NCBI RefSeq assembly: GCF_000721075.1
Contig: NZ_JOEQ01000031.1
Location: 1 to 64,000 of the forward strand
Reading direction: 5' to 3'
Length of the DNA stretch: 64,000 bases
Origin: Streptosporangium amethystogenes
GTDB lineage: Bacteria; Actinomycetota; Actinomycetes; Streptosporangiales; Streptosporangiaceae
Shown piece by piece: positions 1-7,906 of this stretch. A program made the position numbers and the translations under genes. The notes below the pieces were generated by a model. That model worked only from the letters and a program-made list of their open reading frames with translations, had not been told where the DNA came from and made no database searches. Numbering within the stretch: the first letter of the stretch is position 1; every line of letters begins with the position of its first letter.

Positions 1-107
1 CAGTTCAAGGACGCGCTCCAGAGCGGGAAAGATCCCACTCAGCAGACCCCGTAGCCGGTTGATCGCCCGGGTACGGTCCGCCACCAGATCTCCACAGTAG
101 AAGGGGA
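1..107 (-). pseudogene. IS110-family transposase internal fragment
   Basis: Read on the minus strand, the first hundred bases encode GDLVADRTRAINRLRGLL and then FPALERVLEL. This matches the conserved region of IS110-type DEDD transposases that follows the catalytic N-terminal domain. The frame runs off the left edge. On the other side the homology stops near position 100, and no start codon or N-terminal domain is seen, so this is at best the broken end of an element. Both the IS110 assignment and the decay are read from motif resemblance only. Confidence 0.5.
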
Positions 108-295
108 AGCCCAGTTGGGAATCGATTCTGCATGTGCGGACGGTGACATGGGGAGTCACCTTGGGAGCCACTCGAACAGACGATCACGAACCGAGCCGGA
201 CGGATCTGAGCGGCCAGGGCCCCGACGAGCAGCAAGACGAACGACTCTGAATGGTCCTGGACATCGTTCGGGGGCCTACGGACCAGAAGGTCAGG

Positions 296-458
296 CCGTG
301 CCACTCGCGTGCCAGTATGGCCGGGGAACAAGGGGGAATCACGGGGAATCACGGGCAGGGGAAGACCGCCTCTCACCTGCGCCGCGGCAGTTCAGGGAGC
401 CGCGTACCGAGATCTTGTAAACTGTAGGTCAGGGGTTCGATTCCCCTTCTACGTGCAC
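296..458 (+). repeat. att-like repeat R1 with a 3'-half tRNA of a different species
   Basis: Two tandem GGGGAATCACGG units (about 329-350) are followed by a tRNA-like 3' half: anticodon-loop-like CTTGTAAAC, a variable-loop-like AGGTC, and a T arm AGGGGTTCGATTCCCCT ending near 446. The anticodon loop reads TGT, so a tRNA-Thr fragment is likely, unlike the tRNA-Gly fragments elsewhere. The acceptor end does not finish in a clean CCA. The stretch 108-604 holds no convincing gene. Confidence 0.5.
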
Positions 459-504
459 CTATGGCATTTCGCGGCCGGGGCCCTCGGAGTCGGAGACAGC
501 TCAT

Positions 505-585
505 CCTCGGGCTATTAACCAGGGTGACGAGGGGTCAACTACGGGCACTCACGGCTGGCCCGAGGTTGTCATTAACCAGGGGCTC
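505..585 (+). repeat. att-like arm repeat R2 without a tRNA core
   Basis: The segment ATTAACCAGGGTGACGAGG followed by a GTCAACTACGGGCACTCACGG-like stretch closely resembles the arms preceding the tRNA-Gly cores near 15240 and 20195. Here no anticodon-loop or T-arm sequence follows. It is probably a decayed attachment site. Confidence 0.45.
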
Positions 586-604
586 CAGTGCCCAAAGTCC
601 GTGA

Positions 605-1147
605 TCATTGCGATTTCCAAGCTTTGGGGTTCAGTAAGTACTGGAGGAATTGGCTCGTAGTTTTCAGCACGGCGGGGTCATGCTGCGGCGCGGGCCATAT
701 CTGAAGGTAGTAGCCATCTATGGACCAGCTCTCCATATCCCCTTGGGTGTGATACCGCAAGCGGTATGGTCCGGGACCAGCAGGCAACGCAGGAAGGCTG
801 TGCGCCTTTTCATCGTCCCAATCCATTTGCCATCCATCCAGGAGGAGCTCGCCCGACGAGGACTCAAAACTGATCTCCACGATGTCTTCGTAGTCGTCAA
901 AGTGGGCACCCGGATCCTGATCGGCGACAGCCACCGTAAAGTCCACCACCCCACACTGAGCAGCGATATGCAGGCAGACGAGGCCTTTACCCTCCACTTC
1001 GATGAGCCCAATGGAGTGATTCGGGGAGTCATCTAACCCAACGCCGGCCCCGTAGTCCTCCCGATCCAGGAGATAGACCGCACCGCAGTCCTCCACCTCC
1101 ACCTCCATTCGCTGGGTGTGCACGACAGGGGTCTCATCTCTGTTCAT
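605..1147 (-). CDS. Hypothetical protein, immunity-like beta-rich family
   Basis: This encodes a 180-residue acidic protein with no signal peptide or membrane segment. The C-terminal third contains LPALPAGPGPYRLRYHTQG and ends with YLQIWPAP. This pattern (a glycine/proline turn, an aromatic-Arg strand and a final IWP/FWP motif) I associate with small uncharacterised actinobacterial proteins found among polymorphic-toxin immunity genes. The product of 22196-22687 has a similar layout. No SD is seen before the first ATG; the Met at residue 14 is an alternative start. It stands alone between att-like repeats. Function is unknown and the immunity idea is inference from context. Confidence 0.6.
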   Translation of the reverse strand: MNRDETPVVHTQRMEVEVEDCGAVYLLDREDYGAGVGLDDSPNHSIGLIEVEGKGLVCLHIAAQCGVVDFTVAVADQDPGAHFDDYEDIVEISFESSSGELLLDGWQMDWDDEKAHSLPALPAGPGPYRLRYHTQGDMESWSIDGYYLQIWPAPQHDPAVLKTTSQFLQYLLNPKAWKSQ

Positions 1148-1228
1148 GGGCGGGAAGCATAGAGTCCGTCAGCGACAATTTCGGCTATCAGGGCAGCGCC
1201 ACCGGGCTGCCCGCGAGCGATGGATATC

Positions 1229-1375
1229 GAGCGACTTCCGTGCCAGATCCGTGCCAGAACAGACGGGGAACCACGGTCAACCAGGGGGACTCACGGGGAC
1301 TCGACCCGCCCTGACCTGCACCCCCGTTTTCCAGCTCAGAGCACCAAAGTCAGTAGATGACTCCCAAGCTGACAA
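1229..1375 (+). repeat. att-like repeat R3 (anticodon-loop-only form)
   Basis: Doubled GTGCCAGA, then GGGGAACCACGG and GGGGACTCACGGGGACTCG arms, a CCCCGTTTTCCAGCTCAG stretch, and finally ACTCCCAAGCTGACA (1360-1374), which corresponds to the tRNA-Gly anticodon loop and 3' stem. The T arm is missing, so this looks like the opposite half-site to R4. It closely matches R7 and R9. Confidence 0.6.
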
Positions 1376-1451
1376 CGCATGGACTACAAGCAGATTTGTC
1401 GGCCCTCTCTGCCATGATCATCGCGATACGGCTTCCGTGGAAGGCACAGGG

Positions 1452-2012
1452 ATGAGCAGCGCGACGGCAGCAACCTACGAATGGCTCTACCGGGAATTCA
1501 CCGATGACGCTGATGAGACCTGGCTCTATGCCACTTTCGTACAGGGCTTGTCCCCTCAGGAGGCACTGCGGCGGATCGGCGTTGCTCCCGGTCCTCTGGA
1601 CTCTGGATTCGGCGTCGCGGCCTATGCGGCTCGTGGGGGAACCGTCCTGATCGAGTGCGGCTGGGCCGGGATCATCTACTACATGGCCGGTCCGCTGTCT
1701 GTGGGCACATCCGCAGCCGCAGTCCTTGCGACCATCAAGAAAGAGGACTTCGCCTACTGTGTCGATGGTCAATTGGTCACCACGTTCGATCTGTACTCCT
1801 ACTCCCTTCGGGAGGGATCTGATCCTGACCGGCTCCAGGCCGATGTTGAGAACCTCGGCCTGAACGACGACGACCCGCTCGAATTTCCCGATGATCCCAT
1901 CTCACGGGCTCTCGCCCTTGCCGAACGCGCCACGGGTGTTCACCTGTCTGCCGCCCGTTACGCCAGCCCTGCCCTGATCGGGTCCACCGACCACCTTGAG
2001 CCCTACCGGTGA
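1452..2012 (+). CDS. DUF6461 family protein
   Basis: The 186-residue soluble protein carries the hallmarks I associate with DUF6461: an N-terminal YEWLYREFTDDADETW, then a FVQGLSPQEALRRIG segment, a glycine-rich VLIECGWAG strand, DFAYCVDGQLVTTFDL, and a C-terminal RALALAERATGVHL helix. Function is unknown; the family is common near actinobacterial mobile elements. The reading frame is open back to 1116 through repeat R3. I chose the ATG at 1452, preceded by GGAAGG, because homology starts there. It is convergent with a second DUF6461 gene and is flanked by att-like repeats R3 and R4. Confidence 0.75.
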   Translation: MSSATAATYEWLYREFTDDADETWLYATFVQGLSPQEALRRIGVAPGPLDSGFGVAAYAARGGTVLIECGWAGIIYYMAGPLSVGTSAAAVLATIKKEDFAYCVDGQLVTTFDLYSYSLREGSDPDRLQADVENLGLNDDDPLEFPDDPISRALALAERATGVHLSAARYASPALIGSTDHLEPYR

Positions 2013-2241
2013 AGACCCGCGCGGATGAAGATCCGGAAAATATGCGGAATGCCCTCGATGCATCTGACCGGAGAATCCAGCCAACCGCCAGGTCAGAGCA
2101 CCGAGCACCCCACAAGAAGCCCTCCACTTTTAATCCGCAGGTTTTGAGTTCGAGCCGTGCCGCAGCGCGGGCAGATTCCGGGCAGCGGAATGTGGTGCCA
2201 GCCTCTCCAGGCTGGCCGTCGGACGTGGCATCGTGGACGGA

Positions 2242-2856
2242 TCAGCCAACGACGCCACTCATGAGCGGCTCTTTGACGATCTCCGGGGTCAGCACCACGC
2301 CGGTCAACCGGGCTGCGAGGAGAAGTGCTCCGGACGCGGACGACGGTGCCTCAGCACCGGTTCCGGGTACGTCGTCGGGATTAAGGCCCACCTGCCTCAT
2401 CAGGTCGTTGAGCCGATCGGGATCACTCCCGTGCCGCCATTCGGGAATCTTGGGATTGAAATGCGTGACCAACTCCCCGTCCACCGCGTAGACGAAGTCG
2501 TCGGATGCGTAGTCATGCCGCAGCACCGCCACGGCCACGGTCCCGGCCGAGAGAGCTTGTGCCTTGTCGGCTTCCGTGCACGTCCACCCGCTCTCCTCGA
2601 TAAGCACCGTCCACTCGCCCACTCGCCCCGCGAGCACCGTCTCAGGAAAGAGGCCATCGTCTATCAACTCGTCATAGGTGAGTGGCCGAATGCTCTCCTG
2701 GTCGGCACCCAGCCGGCGAAGCGCCTGCACCTCGCTGACTCCACGCACGAAGGTCAGACACCACAGATCGCCCAGCTCGTCGTCTTCGGCCAGCCAGGCA
2801 ACATCGGCGTAGGTAAACGCCATCCGCAACACCTCATCTGTTGATCGTCGTGCCAT
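2242..2856 (-). CDS. DUF6461 family protein (second copy)
   Basis: This 204-residue relative of the 1452-2012 product follows the same order of motifs: YADVAWLAEDDELGDLW, FVRGVSEVQALRRLG, VLIEESGWTC, DFVYAVDGELVTHF, and a C-terminal ALLLAARLTGVVL helix. The two differ in most positions, so they are divergent paralogues and not a recent duplication. The first ATG lies inside the GTGCCATTA arms of repeat R4. A start at the Met of MAFTYADVAW (about 2823) is equally plausible and would leave the repeat untouched. The gene is convergent with the first copy. Confidence 0.72.
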   Translation of the reverse strand: MARRSTDEVLRMAFTYADVAWLAEDDELGDLWCLTFVRGVSEVQALRRLGADQESIRPLTYDELIDDGLFPETVLAGRVGEWTVLIEESGWTCTEADKAQALSAGTVAVAVLRHDYASDDFVYAVDGELVTHFNPKIPEWRHGSDPDRLNDLMRQVGLNPDDVPGTGAEAPSSASGALLLAARLTGVVLTPEIVKEPLMSGVVG

Positions 2857-2998
2857 TAGCGTGCCATTAAGGGGGGTATCGAGGGGTCAACCACGGTCAC
2901 TCACGACCGGCCCGAAGTCCAGGTCAGCCGTCCTACGAGGCGTGATCCATACACTTCCCAAGCTGACAGCGCGGGTTCGATTCCCGTCACCCGCTCCA
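2855..2998 (+). repeat. att-like repeat R4 with tRNA-Gly(CCC) 3' half
   Basis: Doubled GTGCCATTA, then GAGGGGTCAACCACGG and CACTCACGACCGG arms lead to CTTCCCAAGCTGACAG at 2954, a T arm GCGGGTTCGATTCCCGT and the acceptor strand CACCCGC-T-CCA ending at 2998. This is the 3' half of a tRNA-Gly with a CCC anticodon. The 5' half is absent, so it is an attachment-site remnant and not a functional tRNA gene. Confidence 0.75.
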
Positions 2999-3093
2999 CT
3001 CACCAAGGAGCAGGTCAGTAAGAGATTCCCGACTACGGGTGTTCGTCAGCTTCTGAAGTAACCCTCTGAGCCAAGAGGCTTTCGGGTGCTTGC

Positions 3094-3309
3094 TCATGGC
3101 CGGTACCGCCTAGTACGTAAGTACTCGGCACGCTCCGCCGCCATGCGTTCCCGTCGCTCCTGAGTCAGGATCTCTTGGGGACTCGGCACCTGCCGCTTCT
3201 CATGTCTGATCGCCAGGCGGATCGCCCAGTAAAGAAAAAAGAACACCAGCACAGCCGGAATGGCCCATATCACCAGCAAGAACAGAATCTCGGTGAACCC
3301 GATCTCCAT
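3094..3309 (-). CDS. Small single-pass membrane protein
   Basis: The 71-residue product begins MEIGFTEILFLL and has one strongly hydrophobic helix (about residues 6-32, rich in Phe, Leu and Val). A basic, Glu/Arg-rich cytoplasmic tail follows (RHEKRQ, then an ERRERMAAERAEYLR helix). I chose the ATG at 3309 because GGAGG stands five bases upstream; the longer frame would run into repeat C1. Phospholipase-D-nuclease-like or SHOCT-type small membrane proteins look similar, but no specific family is recognised. It sits between repeats R4 and C1. Confidence 0.6.
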   Translation of the reverse strand: MEIGFTEILFLLVIWAIPAVLVFFFLYWAIRLAIRHEKRQVPSPQEILTQERRERMAAERAEYLRTRRYRP

Positions 3310-3318
3310 CTGATCCTC

Positions 3319-3392
3319 CGTATAGGGGGAACCAGCGTGCCTGATCTTGCATACTGCGTCCATCGACGACTTCGCCCGGCCGTCGGCCTAAG
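3319..3392 (+). repeat. Repeat C, copy 1
   Basis: About 74 bp, from CGTATAGGGGGAACCAGC to CGGCCGTCGGCCTAAG, recurs at 27232-27305 with about five mismatches. It lies just upstream of the small membrane gene here. At the other copy it forms the left boundary of a truncated reading frame. It does not resemble the tRNA-Gly att repeats. Confidence 0.7.
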
Positions 3393-3479
3393 GTCAGTTT
3401 TCACGTGCTATCTACAGCTCCAACCACCATCCCGACCTGCGCAGCGCTTCAGATCTTCCGATTGCGTGATCCACTCCGA

Positions 3480-3761
3480 TCAGGCGTCTTCGCTGAGATC
3501 CTCGGGCGAGGTGTTACCTCTCGTCCGGAGTCCTCGCCACACCATCTCTACCGCCCACCGGATCCCGAATAAAACAACTCCGGCGGCGATCCAATAGACG
3601 AATTCAGGCAGGTCCCAAACGAAGTCTGGCAGGCCCCGCTCAGGCCCGCGAAACAGAACAACCACTCCGGAGATCACAGCCAGCCCTACGATATACAAGG
3701 CTATGCCGCCGAAGATTTCCACAGCGAAATCCTTCAGGAATGCCTTAATGCGCCCATTCAT
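3480..3761 (-). CDS. Small two-helix membrane protein
   Basis: A 93-residue product with two hydrophobic stretches (about residues 15-37, GGIALYIVGLAVISGVVVLF, and 53-68, FVYWIAAGVVLFGIRW), joined by a short polar loop, and a charged C-terminus ending PEDLSEDA. AGAGGA precedes the ATG at suitable spacing. No family is recognised. It is one of several orphan membrane proteins scattered among the att-like repeats. Confidence 0.55.
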   Translation of the reverse strand: MNGRIKAFLKDFAVEIFGGIALYIVGLAVISGVVVLFRGPERGLPDFVWDLPEFVYWIAAGVVLFGIRWAVEMVWRGLRTRGNTSPEDLSEDA

Positions 3762-3976
3762 GATCGGTGTCCTCTCTAAACGAGTGCTGCCTCAACTGAT
3801 CAACGACGACACCGAGAGCATGGTTCCCTTCCAATCCCTCAAGGAATGCGGCGGCCGTGATCGGGGGGATTGGTGGTTGTTGCCTTTCCCACCACGGGGC
3901 ATCGCTCAAGATGCACGCCTCCGGCGGGGCCGGACTCCGGGATGATCGCCACGCCCGAGAGCCAGGGTTCATCACT

Positions 3977-4170
3977 GGCAGGCGGGAAGCCGGATCTTCC
4001 CGCCTGCCATGTCCTAGGCAAGCCCAACATCTCGACTCCTCCGGATCAAGGCCGTCTGTGACCGAGGAACGTCTACCGGCCGGCGTACACGCGAAGACGG
4101 CCTTGATCCTCCGTCCCCGAGCTGTTGCCCCTCAGGGGTGGGACGAGGCAGACAGGAAGATCCGGCGAGA
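3977..4170. repeat. MITE-like repeat B, copy 1, with nested inverted repeats
   Basis: A perfect 13-bp hairpin (GGCAGGCGGGAAG at 3977-3989, its complement at 3996-4008) opens the element. A second, perfect 15-bp inverted repeat pairs GGATCAAGGCCGTCT (4043-4057) with 4095-4109. The outer GGATCTTCCCGCCTGCC recurs inverted, with mismatches, at 4149-4165. The whole block returns at about 18965-19180, and its right half at about 16950-17050. No convincing protein is encoded, and no T-run follows the hairpins. Confidence 0.65.
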
Positions 4171-4198
4171 GGGGTGTGTCGTCCGCACGGGGTTCTCA

Positions 4199-4255
4199 GG
4201 CCGCGCCCGTTGCGTGCCTCAGGAGGGTCGCCAAGGGGGACTCACGGGCACCGTA
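4199..4255 (+). repeat. att-like arm repeat R5
   Basis: The string GCCCGTTGCGTGCC, then an AGGAGGGTCGCCAAGGGGG stretch and ACTCACGGGCA, matches the arms of R6, R11 and R12. No tRNA core follows here. It is probably a partial attachment site preceding the PH-like membrane gene. Confidence 0.5.
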
Positions 4256-4319
4256 TGGAACGGCATGGCCTCATCACCCGTTTACTGCTTGATTCTCTCG
4301 ACCGGACGGTGGTCACACG

Positions 4320-4823
4320 ATGCGACAAAAGACCTGGCGAATGAGCCTCGGCTTTCGAGTAGTAGGTGTTGCCTTGAGCCTGCTACTGCTTGGGTCGGTG
4401 AGCTTTGCTGTCGTTTTGCTCATCGATACCCCCAACACGCCCGTCATCATAGTAGTCCTCAGCCTTATTGCGTTCATCCCATTGACGACTGCTGGGACCA
4501 TAAAGATGGTACTGATAAGCATTCGCCCACTTCTCCGCCTGACCGACGACGCCGTAGTCGTTCGCAACCCGTATGAGAGGACCCGGCGGATACCGCTTGT
4601 CGAGATCATGGATGTATCGGCGGGGTACTCGGGGATTGAGATCACAACTACACGAGGGACAACCGTAGTTGCCGAGGCAGTCCAGAAATCCAACCTGGCG
4701 CAGTGGCTGGGGCGGCAGACACGAGCCGACATGGTAACCCGCAAGCTGGGGGATGCTGTCGCTGCTGCCCAGGCTGAGAGCTCGAACAACGCCTCCGGCG
4801 GGAGCACTCCGGCTCCGGAATGA
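4320..4823 (+). CDS. PH-domain-like membrane protein
   Basis: The product of 167 residues has two adjacent transmembrane helices (about residues 12-35 and 40-62). A small beta-rich segment follows: LRLTDDAVVVRNPYERTRRI, then EIMDVSAGYSGIEITT and VVAEAVQKSNLAQWLGR. This layout, including the 'RNPYxxxRIPL' strand, is typical of actinobacterial bacterial-PH (bPH) domain proteins with two N-terminal helices. The tail is disordered. It is likely anchored in the cytoplasmic membrane; its ligand is unknown. The gene ends 22 bp before the IS982-like inverted repeat. Confidence 0.65.
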   Translation: MRQKTWRMSLGFRVVGVALSLLLLGSVSFAVVLLIDTPNTPVIIVVLSLIAFIPLTTAGTIKMVLISIRPLLRLTDDAVVVRNPYERTRRIPLVEIMDVSAGYSGIEITTTRGTTVVAEAVQKSNLAQWLGRQTRADMVTRKLGDAVAAAQAESSNNASGGSTPAPE

Positions 4824-4845
4824 TCGACAAGACCAGTGCTCGAAC

Positions 4846-5915
4846 CCTAGACGAGAAGTTCCGAAGTATCGGCGACGCTGATGGTTGGCTGCGCCGGGTT
4901 GGCCCCTTACGGCCCGCCCGTGGAGCAGATGCTCCGGCGATGCGTCTGAAGCCCACCCCGACCGAAACTCGATCGCGTCCCCGAACATCGCGAAACCGGC
5001 CACCGAACAAGACGAGGGTGTCGAAGATCAGTTTGTGACGACCGACCTGGACACCCTCGTGACCGCACTCTACGACAAGATCGGAGGAACGCGACGCCTC
5101 GGCCGGCCACCCCTGCTCAGCGACTCCGAACTCGTCTGCCTCGCGGTGGCCCAAGCCCTGCTCGGACACCATTCCGAGGCCCGCTGGCTGCGCTTTGCCC
5201 GCTCACATCTCACGGGTATGTTCCCTTATCTGCCCGAGCGCCCCGGCTACAACAAACGCCTGCGCGCGGCACTACCCCTGATCAAGCAGATGATCCGGCA
5301 CCTGGCGCACGACAGCGATTCCACCCCCGTGCCGTGTGGGATGTCGCGTCCGACCGTCCAGCGCTCGGAGCTGGCGGGCCGGGCCGGGCCGGCTATGGCC
5401 ATTGCGCTTCGCACTCGCGCTTGTTCTGGGGTCTGCGTCTCTATCTGGTCTGCACCCCGGCCGGAATGCCGATCTTATGGGCGCTGGCCAACCCGAAGCT
5501 CGGTGAACGCGAGGTCTTGGCCGCGATGCTGGAACTCGACGCCGCCCTGATCGCCGAGCGCCGAGGCGTCCTGCTCATCTCCGACAAGGGATTCGCCTCC
5601 AAGCCGTTCGAAAAAGACCTCGCCGAGCGCGGCGTCGAGCTGCTGCGGCCCTCTCGCAAAAGCGAGAAGAAACGTTTCGGGGAACCGATGCTCAAGAAGG
5701 TCCGCCAGCTGATCGAGTCGGTCAACGACACCCTCAAGGGCCAGCTTGACCTGGAGCAACATGGCGGGCGGACCTTCGAGGGCGTCGCCGTCCGCGTCGC
5801 CCAGCGCATCCTCGCGATGGCCGCAGCGATCTGGCACAACAACAAAATTGGCGCACCGATCACCCGATCACTGATCGCCTACGACCACTGATCACTTCGG
5901 AACTTCTCGTCTAGG
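4846..5915 (+). mobile_element. IS982-like insertion sequence, degenerate
   Basis: Perfect 22-bp terminal inverted repeats bound the element: left 4846-4867 (CCTAGACGAGAAGTTCCG...) and its complement at 5894-5915. They enclose a broken transposase. I do not see a clean target-site duplication next to the ends, although CTCGAA occurs near both. The intact ends suggest recent insertion or mobilisation in trans. Confidence 0.75.
5035..5891 (+). pseudogene. IS982-like transposase, frameshifted
   Basis: From the GTG at 5035 the frame reads TDLDTLVTALYDKIGG, SDSELVCLAVAQALLG and MFPYLPERPGYNKRLRA, typical of the N-terminal half of IS982-type transposases. Near 5320 about ten residues of the usual 'VWxxDSTPV' region are missing, and near 5385 the frame shifts. 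The rest (HSRLFWGLRLYLVCTPAG, LISDKGFASKPFE, QLIESVNDTLKGQLDLEQHG) is read in another frame and ends LIAYDH at 5891. Deletion plus frameshift make an active enzyme unlikely. Confidence 0.8.
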
Positions 5916-6107
5916 CATCACTCGAAATTCCATACGGGAACAGACTCCCGAGAACAGCCTGCCCCGAGGCTCGCTCAACCCGTGGTTTCGCACGGTGTCA
6001 CCGTGTGAGTGTTCGTATTGGCCCCGGCGCTGTCGCTGCTGTTCTCCCGATGAGCGGAGGATCGCGTCGTGGCCGGTGTGGCCACCGGAGATGTTTCGGC
6101 GGTCAGT

Positions 6108-6944
6108 TCATGCCTCCAGTAACTGCCAGTTGAGCATCCGGTCGGCGCGGGCCTGCCAGCGCCGGTCGCGGTATTCGATCTGGATTGGGTAATTGAAGCT
6201 TTCGGTTACCAGCTCGGTGGTGAGTACATCGTGTGCAGGGCCGGAGGTGAGGACCCGGCCTTCTTTGATGAGCACGGCGTGCGTAGTTGTCTCGGGCAGT
6301 TCTTCAAGGTGGTGGGTGACGAGCACGGTCGCGAGGTCTGCTTGCGAGCGGTGCAGGTGATCGAGTGTTTCGAGGAACTGTTCCCGTGCGGCCACGTCCA
6401 GGCCGGTCGACGGCTCGTCGAGTAGCAGCAACGGCGGATCAGGCAGTAGAGCCCTGGCGATGAGGGTTCTGCCGCGTTCGCCCTGTGACATGGTGGGCCA
6501 AGTCGCACTGTCCAGCTCTTTGAGGCCGAGCATCTCGATGAGGTATTCGGCACGAGCCAGGATGTCGGGCGCTGCCTCCCAGCGGTTCATGAGTTCGGTC
6601 GTACCGGTCGCCCCGGTGAGGACGACCTGCCGTACGGTGAGCGCGGATTGCAGCGGATGGCGGGGATTGACGTGTCCGATGGACTCGCGCAGCTTGCGTA
6701 TCTCGACGCGGCCGAGCTGGTGCCCGAGAACGTGGACGAAGCCGCGGGTGGGGTGTTTTTCGGCGCCGCACATACTCAGGATCGTGCTCTTGCCCGCCCC
6801 GTTGGGGCCGATGAGCGCCCAGTGCTCGCCCGCGTGGACAGTGAGGTTGATGTCGGTGAGAATCTGCCGCGATTCGCGGACGAAGTCAACGCTGTCCAAG
6901 CGCAGTATCTCGGTGGCGGTCAAGTGCGCTCCTTCCTCGCTCAT
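6108..6944 (-). CDS. ABC transporter ATP-binding protein
   Basis: This 278-residue ATPase has every core motif: Walker A GPNGAGKST (about 46-54), signature MSQGERGR (about 151), Walker B LLLLDEPSTGLD (about 172), and the H-loop in LVTHHLEE. Such proteins bind and hydrolyse ATP to drive a transporter at the cytoplasmic membrane. No permease or binding protein lies beside it, so the substrate cannot be named. The MSQGE signature and short C-terminal tail resemble orphan ModF/iron-complex-like ATPases of actinomycetes. The next gene upstream, encoding a GntR regulator, lies 119 bp away on the same strand. Confidence 0.85.
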   Translation of the reverse strand: MSEEGAHLTATEILRLDSVDFVRESRQILTDINLTVHAGEHWALIGPNGAGKSTILSMCGAEKHPTRGFVHVLGHQLGRVEIRKLRESIGHVNPRHPLQSALTVRQVVLTGATGTTELMNRWEAAPDILARAEYLIEMLGLKELDSATWPTMSQGERGRTLIARALLPDPPLLLLDEPSTGLDVAAREQFLETLDHLHRSQADLATVLVTHHLEELPETTTHAVLIKEGRVLTSGPAHDVLTTELVTESFNYPIQIEYRDRRWQARADRMLNWQLLEA

Positions 6945-7063
6945 GTCAATGTGTGTTCTCAGGGGTGATCGCCCTGTGGTGCTCGACGCGGCGATCAGTC
7001 AGGACGCAGGACAGCCGGACAGGACCTGCCCTCCCGTGGTCAGGCTTCCAGGCCATGGAGCTG

Positions 7064-7738
7064 CTACGTGAGACCCTCTCTGAGGGTCAGCAGGTGGGTA
7101 CGGCTGCGTTCTGCGGCGGCGGTCTCTTCCCGGTCGGCGATCGCGTCGGCCAGTTCGGTGTGGGCGGCGTGATCGGCGTCGCTGCCGAACTCTTTACGGA
7201 TACGGAGCATGTCGATCATCGCTTCGCGCAGTCGCGGGGTGAAACTGTCGAACAGCTCGATAAGGACCGGGTTGTGGGCGGCGGCGACGATAGCGCGGTG
7301 GAAAGCGGTGTCGGCATCGACGTGGCTTTCGATGTCGGATCGGTGCTCGGCTCGCTGCGCAAGTGCGCGGCGGATGGCACGCAGGTCTGCGGGGGTACGC
7401 CGCGCGGCGGCGAGAGCGGCGGCTTCTGTCTCGATGGCGATGCGCGCTTCGATGACGGAGACGATCCCGGCTCGGCGAAGCACCACGTCCCAGTCCTCTG
7501 GCGCGTCGAGCGCGGTGACGAACACACCTGCGCCTTGGCGTGAGGCGAGCACGCCACGACCGGCGAGCTGACGGATCGCCTCGCGAACGGTGGAGCGACC
7601 GACGCCGAGCTGCGGCGCCAGGCTGGTCTCGCCGGGCAGCTTCTCGCCCAGACCCCACTCACCGGACCTGATCCGCTCCAGCAGCAACTCGGCGGCCTGA
7701 TCCGCCAATGGTGCCCGCCTCAACTGCGCCATGTTCAC
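7064..7738 (-). CDS. GntR/FadR-subfamily transcriptional regulator
   Basis: The 224-residue protein has an N-terminal winged helix-turn-helix (residues about 10-78; EKLPGETSLAPQLGVGRSTV, REAIRQLAGRGVL) and a C-terminal all-helical FCD ligand-binding domain. In the FCD domain the metal-binding positions D and H appear in VDADTAFHRAIV and in HAAHTELADAI. FadR-type members typically sense small organic acids. It is divergent from the leuA leader region (168 bp between the GntR start and the leuA start), so it may act on leuA, on itself, or on both; no clear operator is seen. Confidence 0.85.
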   Translation of the reverse strand: MNMAQLRRAPLADQAAELLLERIRSGEWGLGEKLPGETSLAPQLGVGRSTVREAIRQLAGRGVLASRQGAGVFVTALDAPEDWDVVLRRAGIVSVIEARIAIETEAAALAAARRTPADLRAIRRALAQRAEHRSDIESHVDADTAFHRAIVAAAHNPVLIELFDSFTPRLREAMIDMLRIRKEFGSDADHAAHTELADAIADREETAAAERSRTHLLTLREGLT

Positions 7739-7773
7739 GACCCTCTCTGCTCTGCTTGTCTGAGGAGTTGTGT

Positions 7774-7785
7774 TAGAGTCTACTC
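7774..7785 (+). promoter_or_regulatory. Possible -10 element for a leaderless leuA leader transcript
   Basis: TAGAGT at 7774-7779 ends six bases before the ATG of the leader peptide, a spacing that would place transcription start at or next to that ATG. No good -35 hexamer is seen at 17 bp. Weak and inferential. Confidence 0.3.
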
Positions 7786-7833
7786 ATGTTCTCTGTCGAG
7801 ATCCTTCTTCTTCGCCGCCACGGCGGGGCCTAG
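7786..7833 (+). CDS. leuL: Leucine leader peptide (attenuator) of leuA
   Basis: The 15-codon reading frame MFSVEILLLRRHGGA ends with TAG 73 bp before leuA and has three consecutive Leu codons (CTT CTT CTT at 7804-7812). CTT is a rare Leu codon in high-G+C actinomycetes. Downstream, GACCGGC (7837-7843) can pair with GCCGGTC (7869-7875). Leucine-codon leader peptides before leuA are known in Actinobacteria. Stalling of ribosomes at the Leu run under leucine shortage would alter mRNA folding and allow leuA expression. The regulatory function is inferred. Confidence 0.6.
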   Translation: MFSVEILLLRRHGGA

Positions 7834-7906
7834 CTAGACCGGCTCCCTGTCGTGGCGCCGAACCCTGTGCCGGTCGCCAGGACCGAAGAATAAGGAAACC
7901 CTCGAC

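Noticed and set aside
2009..2491. Plus-strand 160-codon frame between the two DUF6461 genes
   Set aside because: It overlaps the second DUF6461 gene in antisense and has Ser/Arg-rich shadow composition.
2954..2998. A functional tRNA-Gly gene
   Set aside because: Only the 3' half from the anticodon loop to CCA is present. The 5' acceptor strand, D arm and 5' anticodon stem are missing at this and all similar sites.
4820..5038. Separate small gene between the PH-like gene and the IS982-like transposase
   Set aside because: The frame lies across the terminal inverted repeat and runs into the transposase region in another phase.
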